From the NCBI GenBank assembly GCA_016271365.2, contig CM057454.1, positions 701,793,501 to 701,857,500 of the forward strand: a stretch of DNA of 64,000 nucleotides, in the 5' to 3' direction. This DNA is from Neoceratodus forsteri (lineage: Eukaryota > Chordata > Ceratodontiformes > Ceratodontidae). This document shows positions 31,481 through 42,199 of the stretch, one piece after another (position 1 is the stretch's first letter; every line of letters begins with the position of its first letter). The notes under the pieces were generated by a model. It had not been told where the DNA came from, did no database searches, and worked only from the letters and a program-made list of their open reading frames with translations. The position numbers and the translations under genes are program-made.

Positions 31481-33660
31481 AAAAGGAGTAAACTAAATAC
31501 AGAAAATGTAAGTTAAATCTAAGTTCAAATGTGTATACAAATGTTCTTTTTTTCCTAAGTTTCCAATATGATGTCGATGACTTTTTTATCCCATAACGAT
31601 TTGCATCGTTCAGCAGGACACCCAGCATCAGGTCCCATTCAGTGACCTCCCACCCCTGCAAACCTACCTTTACTTTTCCAGGTATCCCCAAAAGGACCCC
31701 CATGGCAGAGTATTCAGAAAGGCTCCCCCTCCTCTGTGATGAACAGATCCAGCATGGGAGTGGCAGGGAGGGTGCTGAGTTCAGGTGTACCGTCAAAGTT
31801 ATATAGGTGGCTGACATTTCCCGACTAATTATACCCTTGTCAGAGGTTCCTCCCCTTGTGAAATGCACAGCCTTGTGTTTGCCTCACCTACATGTGGTAA
31901 CATCTCCGAATACAGAGCATGCTCCCTCCTAAGGGACTGTGTGGTTTGGTTATGTTACCTGCCACCAACCATTCCTGGACACTGCTGTCTTGTGATCAGC
32001 CAAGATTATCTCTGTCACTTACATTACAGCCAGGATCTTGAGTCCTCTTGTGAACCCTGGTTGATGGCATGGCAGTGTACTGGTCCATCAGGTGGTCCCA
32101 AACCTTCTTTCATCACTTCAGCTTCTCTGTCATCCAGAATCATCTTACATCTAGATGATGCTTTTGACAGGCTGCCTTCACTGCATACAACAGAGGCAGT
32201 GTCTACAGTCCAAAGCTTCTCTACCTTGGCTGCCTACCCTTTCTGCTGCTGAAGAGCTGTCCCTCTAAACGGTTAATAGCAAACCTTTTTTATTCCTCCC
32301 ATGTGGCATGGCAAAGGCAGCTTGTAAAGGTTAAAGGGTTGAAAGAGTTGTGCTTGGCTCCTCTGACAGTAATGTGATTTTTCTCCTCTCTCTCTTTTTT
32401 TCTCTGTCTGACCCACCTTCTATATTTATTTAGTCAATACTGAATTTTTTTTTGTATGTGCTCCATATTTTAATCAGGCTAATGAAATGGATCTGATTCC
32501 AGATGCTCTAACAAGCTTCTGCATTCTCTTACTCTCAACCAGTCAATCCATGCTGTGGTGTCCCTGAAAATCTGTCATAATAAGATATGCTTGACTGTGA
32601 TGGCATCCCTTTCCCCCATTATTTTCTTTTCCTTTACCTCTACTCTACCAAGAACAGTAGATCCCAGGTGACAGTCAGCCTTCTCCAATCCCATGACACC
32701 ACTCCACTCCCTGTTCTGAAGCTTGTATTAACCTGACTTTCAGTTCTTTAGTATCTGTGTTCTAATTAAGTGTATCCCTGGTGAGAACAGTTAGGCAGGG
32801 CAGTTTGAGCCCAAAAGACCATACGTAATATGCAAATTCTGGGTCACAGAAAAGGGAGGAGACAGAGAGAGAAAGACTAAATATTAATACAAAAATAAAA
32901 TGAATCCAGTGCTAAATCAGGGCATTTATAATGTAAGGTGAGATGTAGCAGAACCTCTGATAGAAAGTCACAACTGTCCCACCAAATAAGAAGCTGTTGT
33001 CAGGTGTGGGAAATGTATATCTGGTGGTGTACAGAGGTCTTAATATTTGGGTTTGAGGGATTGGGCATTCAAGCTCCCCACAACACTCACATACTTCTGA
33101 TAGGATTTCAAAACACTGCAAGTCAGAGTACAGTAACTACACAATACAATTTTATTTTACCAGACATGTTTTATACAACCATATCCTGAATCACACCAGC
33201 ATAAATGACAGTGTGCATTTTATCTTCTTGATTTATTTATTTCTAGAAGCAATGTACTCACGAATGTTAACTTCATGTCATATTTCAGGGTAATCTGTAT
33301 TGCTGATATATCTTGTTAGAAGACAGATCATAAATTAAATAAACTTACAAATAATGCATACAAATAAAAGATACAGTGTACAATCAATATTAAAAGTAAA
33401 TTGCATAGTTTAGAGTACTGCCTGCAGTACCACCACTTTTTACACTCTAAATATGAAAAATAAAATAGGACACAACATACATGATGGGCGACTGTCGGTG
33501 AGGACTCTTGCTACAACATAGAAAAAGGCACTACAGCAGAAACTGCAACTTCACAAGAATTCTGATTGCACTCACATCTGCCCATTGCAAACAGGAAATT
33601 GCCACTTGATGGAACCAATAGCCACCATAGCTATGTATCCCATTAAAAAAAATGTCAAAA
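31480..33660. other. interval without a recognisable gene
   Basis: Positions 31480-31860 may be the 3' UTR upstream of the minus-strand LINE tail at 31403-31450; this is by position only. The 130-codon open stretch at 31863-32252 matches no family I know and has no regular codon signal. The remainder is AT-rich without motifs. Confidence 0.35.
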
Positions 33661-33674
33661 ATAATTTCTGTGCT

Positions 33675-34233
33675 GGCCCAGTGGTGCTGAGGGTTGAGGC
33701 ACTGGATGTCATACTTCGCACCATGCTGACAACCTGGGGTCAGGATCGACCTCATATTGCTAGGGTTCAGCAGAGGAGGGAGAGGAATGAGCATCCGATA
33801 GACTGCTCTCTTCTCCCATAAGGGGAAGATTGTCATCTTGCTCCTTGGCTGCCCCAAGTGGAGGCTGGAGGGCAGCCCTGGAGTCAGGGAGACATGGGAG
33901 CACAGACACATGGCATACATGTGCCTCCACTCATGCATGCTCATGCCACAATGGAGGGGGGCTAGAAGAAAACCAGAAAATGGAACTGGCAGGCTCAATG
34001 ATGGCCTGGCAGTGTCCCCAGTTCCTGCTTAACCTGGCTTTTGGATTGTGTTTCGGGAAGGGGAGAGTTGGCAGTCCTCCTTCCAGCCTTGCCATGGGGG
34101 GGTCTATAGAGGAATCGCCAGGAAAGATCTGGATCGGGAGTGGCTGGGCTCTGAAGATGAGTCCTCTGAGAGGGGGTGGAGCTGCTTGCCAGTTCAGAGG
34201 GTTGGAAACATACAATAATAAACAAACAAACAA
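33675..34233 (+). mobile_element. SINE with exact 12-bp target duplication, copy 1
   Basis: The element is flanked by AATTTCTGTGCT at 33663-33674 and 34234-34245. The head is tRNA-like: GGCCCAGTGGTGCTGAGGG as a pol III A box and GGGGTCAGGATCGACC as a degenerate B box. It is 559 bp long and ends with an A-rich tail AATAATAAACAAACAAACAA. The same element lies at 39489-40018 with its own target duplication. The two copies share the CTTCGCACCATGC, CTCTTCTCCCATAAGGGGAAG / CTCTCTTGGGGAGG and GGAAAATGG segments. Confidence 0.8.
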
Positions 34234-34349
34234 AATTTCTGTGCTACATAGCAGCAAAAATAAGAATCCACTAACAAACGTGTCAGTTTTGCTAGTATAC
34301 TACTGGGAACGTATGACTCTCAACTCTTTTCCTGTCCTCTTTAAAGAAA

Positions 34350-34391
34350 GATAGATGTATAGATACTGTAGGTAGATAGACAGACAGACAG
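34350..34391. repeat. GATA/GACA simple repeat
   Basis: AGATAGATG...GGTAGATAGACAGACAGACAG. The same type of tract occupies the homologous place at 38720-38800 and 42496-42585. Confidence 0.85.
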
Positions 34392-36300
34392 CATCAGTTC
34401 ACTGCAGGCAGTGCAGTCAGCAGCATGCCTCAATCTGCAGCTTCAGATTTTAAGAAACTCCCTATGTTCTCACACATAGAACTTGAGTAAATGGCTCCTC
34501 TCACTAAGCTGGACACCCTGGATTTTCGTGTGCCCAGAAAAGGTATTTATGGCCAGCGTTTAAAAATAAAAAATAAAACAAACATCAGAATCTAGCTAAA
34601 TGTGTAGCTAGGTTCAGGTGTTTATTTTTTGCAATTACACCATCTTTATGTGTACTTTCCATGTTTTTAGTTCCCTGGTTAGGCTCACAGCACCAAAACA
34701 TATTTTTGTGATGTGAGAATCATAGTGAGAAGCCAAAATGTACTTGTGACACAGAATTTTTGGTGCCAGATAGAACATTATCCCAGAACCCCTACTGAGC
34801 ATGCTTAGAACAGAAACAAGCTTATTTTTAAATCTTTATAATTCTGGAATTGTTTAATATTTTTTCATGAAAACTTCCATAGGTACTATCTTGGTACATC
34901 AAGCTTCTACCCTGAAAGTTTTGGGAAAAAATCCATTGTGTGTAGGCTGTAGGTGAGAGCACACCCAAATCCAGTGTTAAGTATAGGAAAGAAAATTAGA
35001 CATCTACATTACATATGTGGCTCTCAGAAGCTGCACAAGCTGCCACAATAAAACTTTCAACAGATTTAGACCTTGCCTCCTAGGCAACACATTCAAAACT
35101 TCAGCTAATTTCATCAAATGCTGCCGAAGTTATTTAAGTGCAAAGTTAGGGGTTTAACATTAAACACCCTATTCAAGCCTAAGGGCATTGCTGCACCCCT
35201 ATAATATATCTGTTGCAAAAAACTGTGTTAATGCACCAGTTATGGTTCACATTAATGCACAAAAGTAGGGGAATGTGGCATTCAGTTTTCCTACTCTAAC
35301 TCCCCACCACCATTCGCCAAACAGGAAAAGGAACAAACATTAGGGTTCTGAGTCTCCAGAGTCTTGGCAAACCAGTGTAGGGGTCTTCCTTGGGGTTTTC
35401 AGTCATAATGCTCACTCCTTCCCCAGCCTGTAGCCTCCTATCTGAAGTGAAAGGTACAGCTCCGAGCCAGTGCCTCATAGTGACACACTCCTCAAAGGTA
35501 GAGAAGTATTTCTCCCCAGATGTTGCCAACACAACCAGAAGTACATGTGATATTGTTTGCTGAGGAAACAAGGTGGGCATCAGGGTTGACATCCCCAAGG
35601 AAGACACCACCACTTGTTCACCAAGACTCTGGAGACCCAAAACCCTAATTCTTTTCCCTTTTTCTGCTTCGGGGTTGGAGGTGGGGAGTTAGAGTAGGAA
35701 ACCCTAATGCAACATTTCCCTACTTTTGTGGTGTTAACTTGATCCCTTAGAAATCTAATGCCACATTTCCCTACTTTTGTTTCATTAACTTGAACCATAG
35801 CTGGTGCATTAATGAAGTATTTTGCAAGAATTTCCTATCTTTTTGCCATAGTGGAATTGTATTCTCATGAACAGATGCAGATGTGCAGGGTCTATGGGAA
35901 CTGAATAAACAGATGGATGAGTAGGGCTCTTTGGGTCCTGTACCAAGAGAAGACATTGTCCACCTAAAGAAGTGCAGGGCCCTTGCAGGGCCTGTATTTC
36001 CATGCAGCAAGAGAAGTCAAGAATTCATGGGGCTATCTGGTGAGCTGTAGAAACACAGGGCCCTCTCTTGTTTGTGCTTCCTTGTGGCTGTAGACACAGA
36101 TGCACAGGGCAAAGTTTATCTGTCAGGCAATGCACACCTTCTGTGACCCACATGTGCAGAGGTTCAGGGTCCTATAACAAGAGGCAGTTGTCTTCACTCT
36201 ATGGTAAATGGGCCCATGTGGACAACCATGCAGCTTTCATTCCTTGGCTGGGGGGTGTCACATAACATTGCCATCCTCCCCACCCTCACCCCATCCAGGT
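34392..36300. repeat. modular repeat segment, copy A
   Basis: Landmarks in order: CTGCAGCTTCAGATT, GAATGGCTCCTC-type block (34480-34500), GTGCCCAGAAAAGGTATTTA, ATCTAGCTAAATGTGTAGCT, CCCCTACTGAGCATGCTTAG (34787-34806), GAGAGCACACCCAAATCC, GCTGCACAAGCTGCCAC, CAAAGTTAGGGGTTTAACAT (35141-35160), then a palindrome and a GCAGGGCC-rich end. The same order is found at 38820-41030. It is non-coding. Confidence 0.7.
35215..35830. repeat. ~615-bp palindrome with ~280-bp arms, copy A
   Basis: The left arm runs from AAAAAACTGTGTTAATGCAC through AAAGTAGGGGAATGTGGC, TCTCCAGAGTCTTGGCAAAC and CTTGGGGTTTTC. The right arm is the complement, with GGGTTGACATCCCCAAGGAA, TTGTTCACCAAGACTCTGGA, CCACATTTCCCTACTTTTG and TGGTGCATTAATGAAGTATT. 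The spacer is about 60-100 bp around 35510. Pairing is imperfect but continuous. Confidence 0.75.
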
Positions 36301-36419
36301 GAATCACTGAGCTTGCCACTGAACTCAGCTTACCGGCATGTGATTACAATGCATACCCACTGTAGTGAAGACTAGCACTACACCCACAGTTTCTTAACAA
36401 TTATATATATATTTTAAGG

Positions 36420-36625
36420 TTGACCCCAATTTTTTGAAATAGTTGTTTTATGACCCCTCTTATAAACATGACATGCAGCATTTATAGTATATTGGCTGGT
36501 ATGTCATTTTGCACCAGAAATGTGCAAACATGTTTCATCCACAGTTTAAAAAATGATACCTGTCACATTTATGAGGTGGTGTGGAAAACTGTCTATATGG
36601 TGTATGGGAGAGCTTTGTTGTTCAC
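36420..36625. repeat. foldback repeat family, one decayed unit
   Basis: Arms ACCCCAATTTTTTGAAATAG (near 36423) and CACATTTATGAGGTGGTGTGG flank a centre with ATGTGCAAACATGTTTCATCC, as in the better units at 12.7-14.1 and 41.9 kb. Confidence 0.5.
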
Positions 36626-36644
36626 TGAATTCCATCAAAAGATA

Positions 36645-36960
36645 GAGTTGTTGTTTGTTTATTTTTTGTTTATTTAAATCTAGGAATACAATTAATTTTG
36701 CCCGAAGGCTCTTTTACAAAGGTTCCACGTCAAGAGAGTACCTACGTGTTACACATGTTAAACAAGGGCATACAACATGAAAGAGAGCATACAACCATAT
36801 TCATCAGTTCAGGTACGCATCACAGTAAACAGGATACATGAATAACACATACAGGGAATCATTTCAGAAACCTAGAAGAAATCAGGGCAGAAGGGTGAGA
36901 GGATAAGGGGGTGGCAGCCAAAAAAGAGACTAGAGCAGCTCATGGCATTGTCAAAGTAAA
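36645..36960 (-). mobile_element. LINE 3' tail (minus strand) with TAAAC-type terminal repeat
   Basis: On the minus strand the segment ends GACGTGGAACCTTTGTAAAA GAGCC..., then AATTGTATTCCTAGATTTAA, then ATAAACAA repeats. The same 3' UTR ending occurs at 60461-60560 beside LINE coding sequence, with a TAAACTAAAC tail. Only the 3' UTR is recognisable here. Confidence 0.6.
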
Positions 36961-37399
36961 TCAGAGGGGGTGGTTGATCTCAATGGGGAAGGGGAAGTTA
37001 GCCATGGATGTGACGTAATATTGCTGTTGTACCATCCTGAGTATGTCACATCAATGGTATAACAACATGGAATGTCCCTGCACATGTGCATTAGGCAGCA
37101 CTCAGCTCCTGTGTAAACAGCTGCGTGGAGGAGAGGTCTATTGTGATCATGGGGAAACGGCTGCAGCAGTGAGATTTTTTTAAAATGAAGACAGCAGCAC
37201 TGATGAAATGATACAGTCCTGATGTTCGGCATTGGTGGGTAGCGTGATATTTTATTTAAAAACTTTAGTCTGTGGCAAATGGAGAATGTGGACTGAGCAG
37301 GGCTACTTCTTGTCATGTTGGGGGGGGGGAATGAGCAACAGCACAATGGTTACAGCCATGATCAAGAATTTTTTTGCTGATGCCCATACACTATACAAG

Positions 37400-37562
37400 A
37401 CAATGTATGGGTATCAGTTAACAACATCACTGAATTCACTTCTTGAGGTTACCAGGCAACAGTAAACCTCTCAGGCTTGGCTCTTGAGGTTTACACAGTT
37501 GCCATGGTAATCTCTCGAAATGAATAAAACGTTGTTGTTAACTGATGTCCATACATTATCCT
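37400..37562. repeat. 163-bp palindrome (MITE-like)
   Basis: ACAATGTATGGGTATCAGTT AACAACA (from 37400) pairs with the complement of GTTGTTAACTGATGTCCATACATTAT (to 37561). Inner segments pair as well: GAGGTTACCAGGCAAC with GTTGCCATGGTAATCTC, and AGTAAACCTC with GAGGTTTAC, leaving a loop of about 15 nt. Confidence 0.75.
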
Positions 37563-37639
37563 CTATGTTGAAAGTTTAGAATCAGAATATTGAAAATCAG
37601 CAAAGTTGTTCATGAACATTGATATACTGCAATGTTAAC

Positions 37640-38200
37640 TCATATCCCATGTATTTTGCCATATTTGTACACCAAAGTTTCAGCATAGTCTTCCTATTAC
37701 TTCACCTCATGAACCCCATAGGTGAACATTTTCAAACCCCAGTGAAACATCATTCCATGCCACAAAACTTCATTCCACACCATAGGTGGAAAAAATATTT
37801 TGCCCATGACTTGAAAAATGATGGCTGTTATGTTCTTGAGGTAGTGTGAAAAAATGGCCATGTTGAAAATTTTGGGTCAAAATATTTAAAAATACCAAAA
37901 TTATGAGTGAGTGTAGAAAAATTTCAGTGTACACTCATAACGTTGCCATTTTTACATATTTTGACCCAAAATAATTTTCAACATAGCCTTCTTCTGACTC
38001 CTGCTCATGAACAAGGATGGTAAACATTTTGAATTCCAGGCTGAAAGGTGATTTTGCAATGTAATCATAAAATTGCCATTTCGGCCAGATTTGTGTAATT
38101 TCACCATCATTGGTTATGAGGTGGGGTCCCAAAAAGGCCGAGTTGAAAATTTAGGGTCAAACAATGCAGAAATGACAAAAGTTATCAATCAAATTTCAAA
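37640..38200. repeat. foldback repeat family, two units
   Basis: Direct arms AAGTTTCAGCATAGTCTTCC (about 37674) and ATTTTCAACATAGCCTTCTT (37974-37993) alternate with inverted arms TTCTTGAGGTAGTGTG (about 37832) and GTTATGAGGTGGGGTCC (about 38116). Unit spacing is about 300 bp. Confidence 0.7.
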
Positions 38201-38229
38201 ATCCCATTGAAATACAATGAACCACACTT

Positions 38230-38720
38230 ACCTTAGTTTCTCATACTGCAGTCATCAGTTCCAGCAGCAAGCCTTGTCTTCAGTTGGAGAGTGGATCTTC
38301 ACTATGTGACATGTCCAGGTGAGTAAGGGTGTGTGGGGGTGTGGGATAGTGGGTGCTCCATGGGAGGTCAGGGTGTGAGGTCAGATCTTTGAAGGGGCAT
38401 TTTTTTTGCATGTAAAAAAACAACAAGGGATGGTTTTCTTTTTTTCAAGGGATAGAAACGCTGCAAAACTTGGGACTGGGCATCATAGTGTTGGGCTAGA
38501 ATTCAGCATCACTAAGGGTGGACACCCCGCTACTCCCATGTATTTAATGGTAAGGGGGAATCACCTAGAGGGGGGAGGTGTCATGCTACGTGGTACCTGG
38601 GGTGCACACCCTGGTCTGCTTATATATTATTAAAAGAAAATATATAAACATTGGGAATGGTGGGTGGGTGACCTGGGGAGAAAAATAAATGGTACCATGA
38701 GTAGGCACCCTGGTCTGCAT
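38230..38720. repeat. linker module shared with 14.1-14.4 and 42.2-42.5 kb
   Basis: CTTACCTTAGTTTCTCATAC is followed by GTCCAGGTGAGTAAGGG, the same layout as CTTACTGGCATTTCC and GGAGGTAAGTATGGGG after the 12.7-14.1 kb array. A GTGTTGGGCTAGAATTCAGC segment (38489-38508) corresponds to GTGTTGGGCTATTACTCG at 42254. The resemblance of the module edges to splice junctions is noted but there is no coding frame. Confidence 0.5.
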
Positions 38721-38800
38721 AGATAGACAGATAGACAGACAGACAGATAGACAGAAGACAGATGGACAGACAGAGAGAGACAGAGAGAGATGTACAGAGA
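38720..38800. repeat. GATA/GACA simple repeat
   Basis: ATAGACAGATAGACAGACAG and following GAGAGACAGAGAGAG sequence, at the homologous point of modular copy B. Confidence 0.9.
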
Positions 38801-39488
38801 CAGGCAGATAGAACAGGGGATCAGTGGCTCACTAAACTCACTGCAGTCACAGCAGGACTCCAGCTGCAGCTGCAGAACTCATAAAAGTCCTGCTGTTCTC
38901 ATACAGAGAACACAGATGAATGGCTCCTCTTGCTAGGCTGGCCAACCTGGATGTTGGGGTGCCCAGAAAAGTTATTTCTGGCCATTATTTAAAAATCAAA
39001 CAAACATGAGAATCTAGCTAAATAGGTCTCATTTAGCTAGGTGCAGTGGCTTGTTTGTTTAAATTATACAATTGTTTTGTATTTTTCATGTTTTTTATGT
39101 TGAGATGAAAAAAACAAAATGGCGGGCCTCACGCGACAAAAAATATTTTTGAAGCTGTTAGCTAAAAGTGGTGAGAAATCAAAAATCATCTTGCAACACA
39201 GAATGTTTAAAGTTGTATCAGAACATTATCCCCAAAACCCTACTGAGCATGCTCGCAACAGAAAAACTCTTTTAATTTTTATAACTCTCAAACTGTTTAA
39301 TATTTTTCCAAAAAACTTTGCAAAGGCACTACCTTGGCACTGCATGCTTCTACCCCGAAAGTTTTAAAAAAAGAACTAAATTCTGTGAATGCTGTATGTG
39401 AGAGCAAACCCAAATCCCATGTTAGGTATAGGAACAAATTTGACTTTTAGAGGGAAATTACATATGTGAATCACAGAAACTGCACAGG

Positions 39489-40018
39489 TTGCTAGCCTGT
39501 TGGCACTGGAGGATAAGGCACTGGATGCTACACTTCGCACCATGCCAGCAAGCTGGGTTCGTGAACAAGCTTGGGCCATTGATGGTCAGCAGAGATGAGA
39601 GAGGATCGAGTGTTTGGAAGACTGCTCTCCTCTCTTGGGGAGGGAAGGATCATATCCCACTTGTCGGATGCCCTCTGGTGGAGGGGTGAAGGCTGGGAGG
39701 GCAAGCAACTAGTGATCACGATGTGTGCATGCCCCCACACACGCACAGTCATTCGTCGGGAGGGATGGGGTCCAGAAAAATGGAAAATGGCAGCTGAGGG
39801 CTTCATGAATTCCCACCCCTGTCCCACTGGCCTTCCTCTGCCACCTCCCTAGATTTGAATTGTGGTTTGGGAAGAGGAGAAGCTCCCCTCTTGGCCTCAC
39901 AATAGGGGGAAGCCATGGGGGGTCTTGGTGTTTGTTGGCGGAGGTTGGGCTTGCGGATGGGCAGCTTGGGTCTGAGTTCCCACCACCTGCAGGAGCAACA
40001 AAAAAAATAATAAAAAAA
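39489..40018 (+). mobile_element. SINE with exact 14-bp target duplication, copy 2
   Basis: It is flanked by AGAAACTGCACAGG at 39475-39488 and 40019-40032. The homologous segment in copy A (about 35028-35045, AGAAGCTGCACAAGCTGC) has the site once, uninterrupted, which is an empty-site comparison. The head includes a B box GGGTTCGTGAAC (39553-39564) and the tail is AACAAAAAAAATAATAAAA. Length is 530 bp, close to the 559 bp of copy 1. Confidence 0.85.
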
Positions 40019-40199
40019 AGAAACTGCACAGGCTGTCATTATAAACTTTCTACAGATTTAGACCTTCCATCCTAGACAACAAATGCAAAATTCAGCTAAT
40101 ACTGTCAAATGCTGCCAAAGCTATTAAGGTGTAAAGTTAGGGGTTTAACATTGAACACTCTATTCAATCCTAACTGTATGGCTGCTACCGTGCCCCTAT

Positions 40200-40845
40200 A
40201 ACATATTCTTTGCAAAAATAAACTTTGTTAATGAACCAGTAAGGGTAACTTAATGTCACAAAAGTAGGGAAATGTGGCGTTAGGGTTTCCAACCCTAACT
40301 CTCCACCCTCATCCCCAAGCAACAAAAGGAAAAAACATTAGAGTTTGGAGTCTCTGCAGTCTTTGTGATTCAGTGATGGTGTCTTCCTTGGGGTTGAGAA
40401 CCTTAATGCTCATCCCACCCCAACAGCCTATAGCTTCCAGTCTGGAGAACAAGGTACTGCTCAAAGCCAGTGCCTCATAGTGATACACCCTTCAAAGATA
40501 GAAAATTATGTCTACACACACATGTTAGCAACATTGTTGTAGCTTTCTTCATGCAGTGCCCCGCGTGCCTTGCATGAAGAAAGATCAGGTGTGACATTGT
40601 TTCCTCAGGGAACAGGGTGGGCATTAGGGTTGAGAACCCCAAGCAAGACCCTGCCACTGATTCACCAAGACTTTGGAGATCCAAAGCACTAACTTATTTT
40701 TCCTTTTGCTGATTGGTGGGGTGGTGGGGTGGGGTGTTAGGGTTGGAAACCATAGTATCACATCTTTCTCTACTTTTGTGGTGTTAAGTTACCAACTTGT
40801 GCATTAACAAAGTTTTTAGCAAAGAATGTCCTTACATTTTGAGAT
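40200..40845. repeat. ~645-bp palindrome with ~290-bp arms, copy B
   Basis: The left arm includes TTTGCAAAAATAAACTTTGT, AAAGTAGGGAAATGTGGCGT and TTAGGGTTTCCAACCCTAAC, then CTTGGGGTTGAGAACC. The right arm is the complement, with GGGTTGAGAACCCCAAGCAA, TTCACCAAGACTTTGGAGAT, GTTAGGGTTGGAAACC and CTCTACTTTTGTGGTGTTAA. The centre holds a smaller hairpin, AGCTTTCTTCATGCA / TGCATGAAGAAAGATC (40540-40588). Confidence 0.8.
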
Positions 40846-41035
40846 GGTGTAATTGTATCCTCATTCATGCAGACCCCAAAGGGACCTGCTTGAAAGATGC
40901 AGATGCGTAGTGACCTTTGGGCCCTGTGCTATGTGATTCCATCCACTTACAGAAGTGCAGGGCCTGGCACATTCCCCACCCCAGCCAGAGATTGCAAGCT
41001 GCAGGATTGTCTGCAAGGGTCCAGGTACCATATTG

Positions 41036-41232
41036 TGATAACAACTGTCCTCATTCACTTTTTACACATTCACTTTTTACAAATTCACTCTTGACATATT
41101 CACTATTTACACATTCACTGTTTGTTCTTTCAGATCTATAAGAGGCAAAGAAATCTGATAGAACAAAGAGAGAATGTGTGAAGAGTGAAAGATTATGTAA
41201 AAAGTGAATGTGTAGAGTGAATGAGAACAGTT
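41036..41232. repeat. ~197-bp palindrome of CATTCACTTTTTACA repeats
   Basis: GTGATAACAACTGTCCTCAT plus four CACTTTTTACACATT-type repeats (41036-41119) pair with TGTAAAAAGTGAATGTGTAG-type repeats and GAATGAGAACAGTTGTCAT (41190-41238). The centre pairs TTGTTCTTTCAGATC with the complement of GATAGAACAAAG. Confidence 0.8.
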
Positions 41233-41236
41233 GTCA

Positions 41237-41768
41237 TAAAACAAAAATAAGTTCTTCACCCACTGAGAGGTCAAGTGGTGTCTAAAGGCACTTCTTGAGG
41301 TGCTCTGAGTAAGGCATCACTATGCAGAAATGTCAGCAGCATGTAAGGCATGCACCTCTTGCATGCTCATGTCTGAACCTCCAGGTTACCTAGACCACAA
41401 ATGACCCTTAGCAACTGGCACGTTGGACAAATGAAAAACATAATGGTACAACATTAACTTCACTGTGGCTGTGTGACCAATAACTGACTGAATTGTCAGT
41501 GGCCGGGAAACTATGTGAATTTTTTCACTCAAAACATGGCTGGGATTTAGGCAATTGAGCTGAAAAGAACATGCTTTGGACTAATGACTAGTCATAAAGA
41601 AGAGTCTGTGTTTTTGTTTTTCACCATCCTATGGATGGCCTTTATGTCTAATAAAGACAGGGCATGGTAAGATTACTTTTTTGCCTCCTGCCTATTTTTT
41701 CAAGAAGTGCTTTTAGGCATCGCTTGACCTCTCAGTAGGTGAAGGACTTTTTTTTGTTTTATGTGCTA
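41237..41768. repeat. ~530-bp element with ~65-bp terminal inverted repeats
   Basis: The left end reads AAAACAAAAATAAGTTCTTC, ACCCACTGAGAGGTCAAG, TCTAAAGGCACTTCTTGA (41239-41300). The right end is the complement: TCAAGAAGTGCTTTTAGGCA, CGCTTGACCTCTCAGTAGGT and GAAGGACTTTTTTTTGTTTT (41700-41760). The interior is non-coding. No transposase or clear duplication is seen, so it is MITE-like by structure only. Confidence 0.75.
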
Positions 41769-41879
41769 TCCTTGCTAGAGTGTACATTGAAGACATTCCA
41801 TAGGACTACTAATAGTCCACACAGAGCACAAATGCATTCCTTGTTTATTCACATGAGGACAGATGTATTCACTACATGG

Positions 41880-42195
41880 TACATGGGCTCCTACACCAAG
41901 TTTTCAACATAGCCTTCTTATTACCCCACCTCATGAAGATGTTATGCAAAAAGTTTTAAATCCCTGACAAAACATTACTGTGCATCACCAAAACATCACT
42001 CCAAGCCACAGGTGCAGAAACACATTTTGGCTAGGATTTGAAAAATGACAGCTGTCACATTCATGAGATGGTGTGAAAAATGGCTATGTTTAAAATGTGG
42101 GGTCAAAATATTTAAAATTACTGAAGTTATGAGTGAACATAGAAAATGTTCAATGTATGTGCATAACCTTGTCATTCTGACACATTTTGATGGTT
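41880..42195. repeat. foldback repeat family, one good unit
   Basis: AGTTTTCAACATAGCCTTCT (about 41899) with CCCCACCTCATGAA pairs with TTCATGAGATGGTGTG (42060-42075) and GGCTATGTTTAAAATGTGG. The centre has ACATTTTGGCTAGGATTTG and AAAAATGACAGCTGTCAC, blocks that are also conserved in the array at 13 kb. Confidence 0.7.
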
Positions 42196-42199
42196 TTCT

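Larger units (their letters stand above)
38801..41030. repeat. modular repeat segment, copy B
   Basis: The landmarks match copy A at 34392-36300 in the same order: CTGCAGCTGCAGAACTC, AATGGCTCCTCTTGCTAGGC (38919-38938), GTGCCCAGAAAAGTTATTTC, ATCTAGCTAAATAGGTCTCA, CCCTACTGAGCATGCTCGCA (39238-39257), GAGAGCAAACCCAAATCC, then a SINE insertion, then AAAGTTAGGGGTTTAACATT (40133-40152) and the palindrome. Copy B carries the SINE that copy A lacks. Confidence 0.7.

Noticed and set aside
31863..32252. 129-codon open frame
   Set aside because: No motif, signal sequence or conserved pattern was recognised; the length is within what chance gives in 64 kb on six frames.
33531..34354. Open frames of 155 and 174 codons
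   Set aside because: They lie within and across the boundary of a SINE copy and are not shared with its second copy in the same frame.
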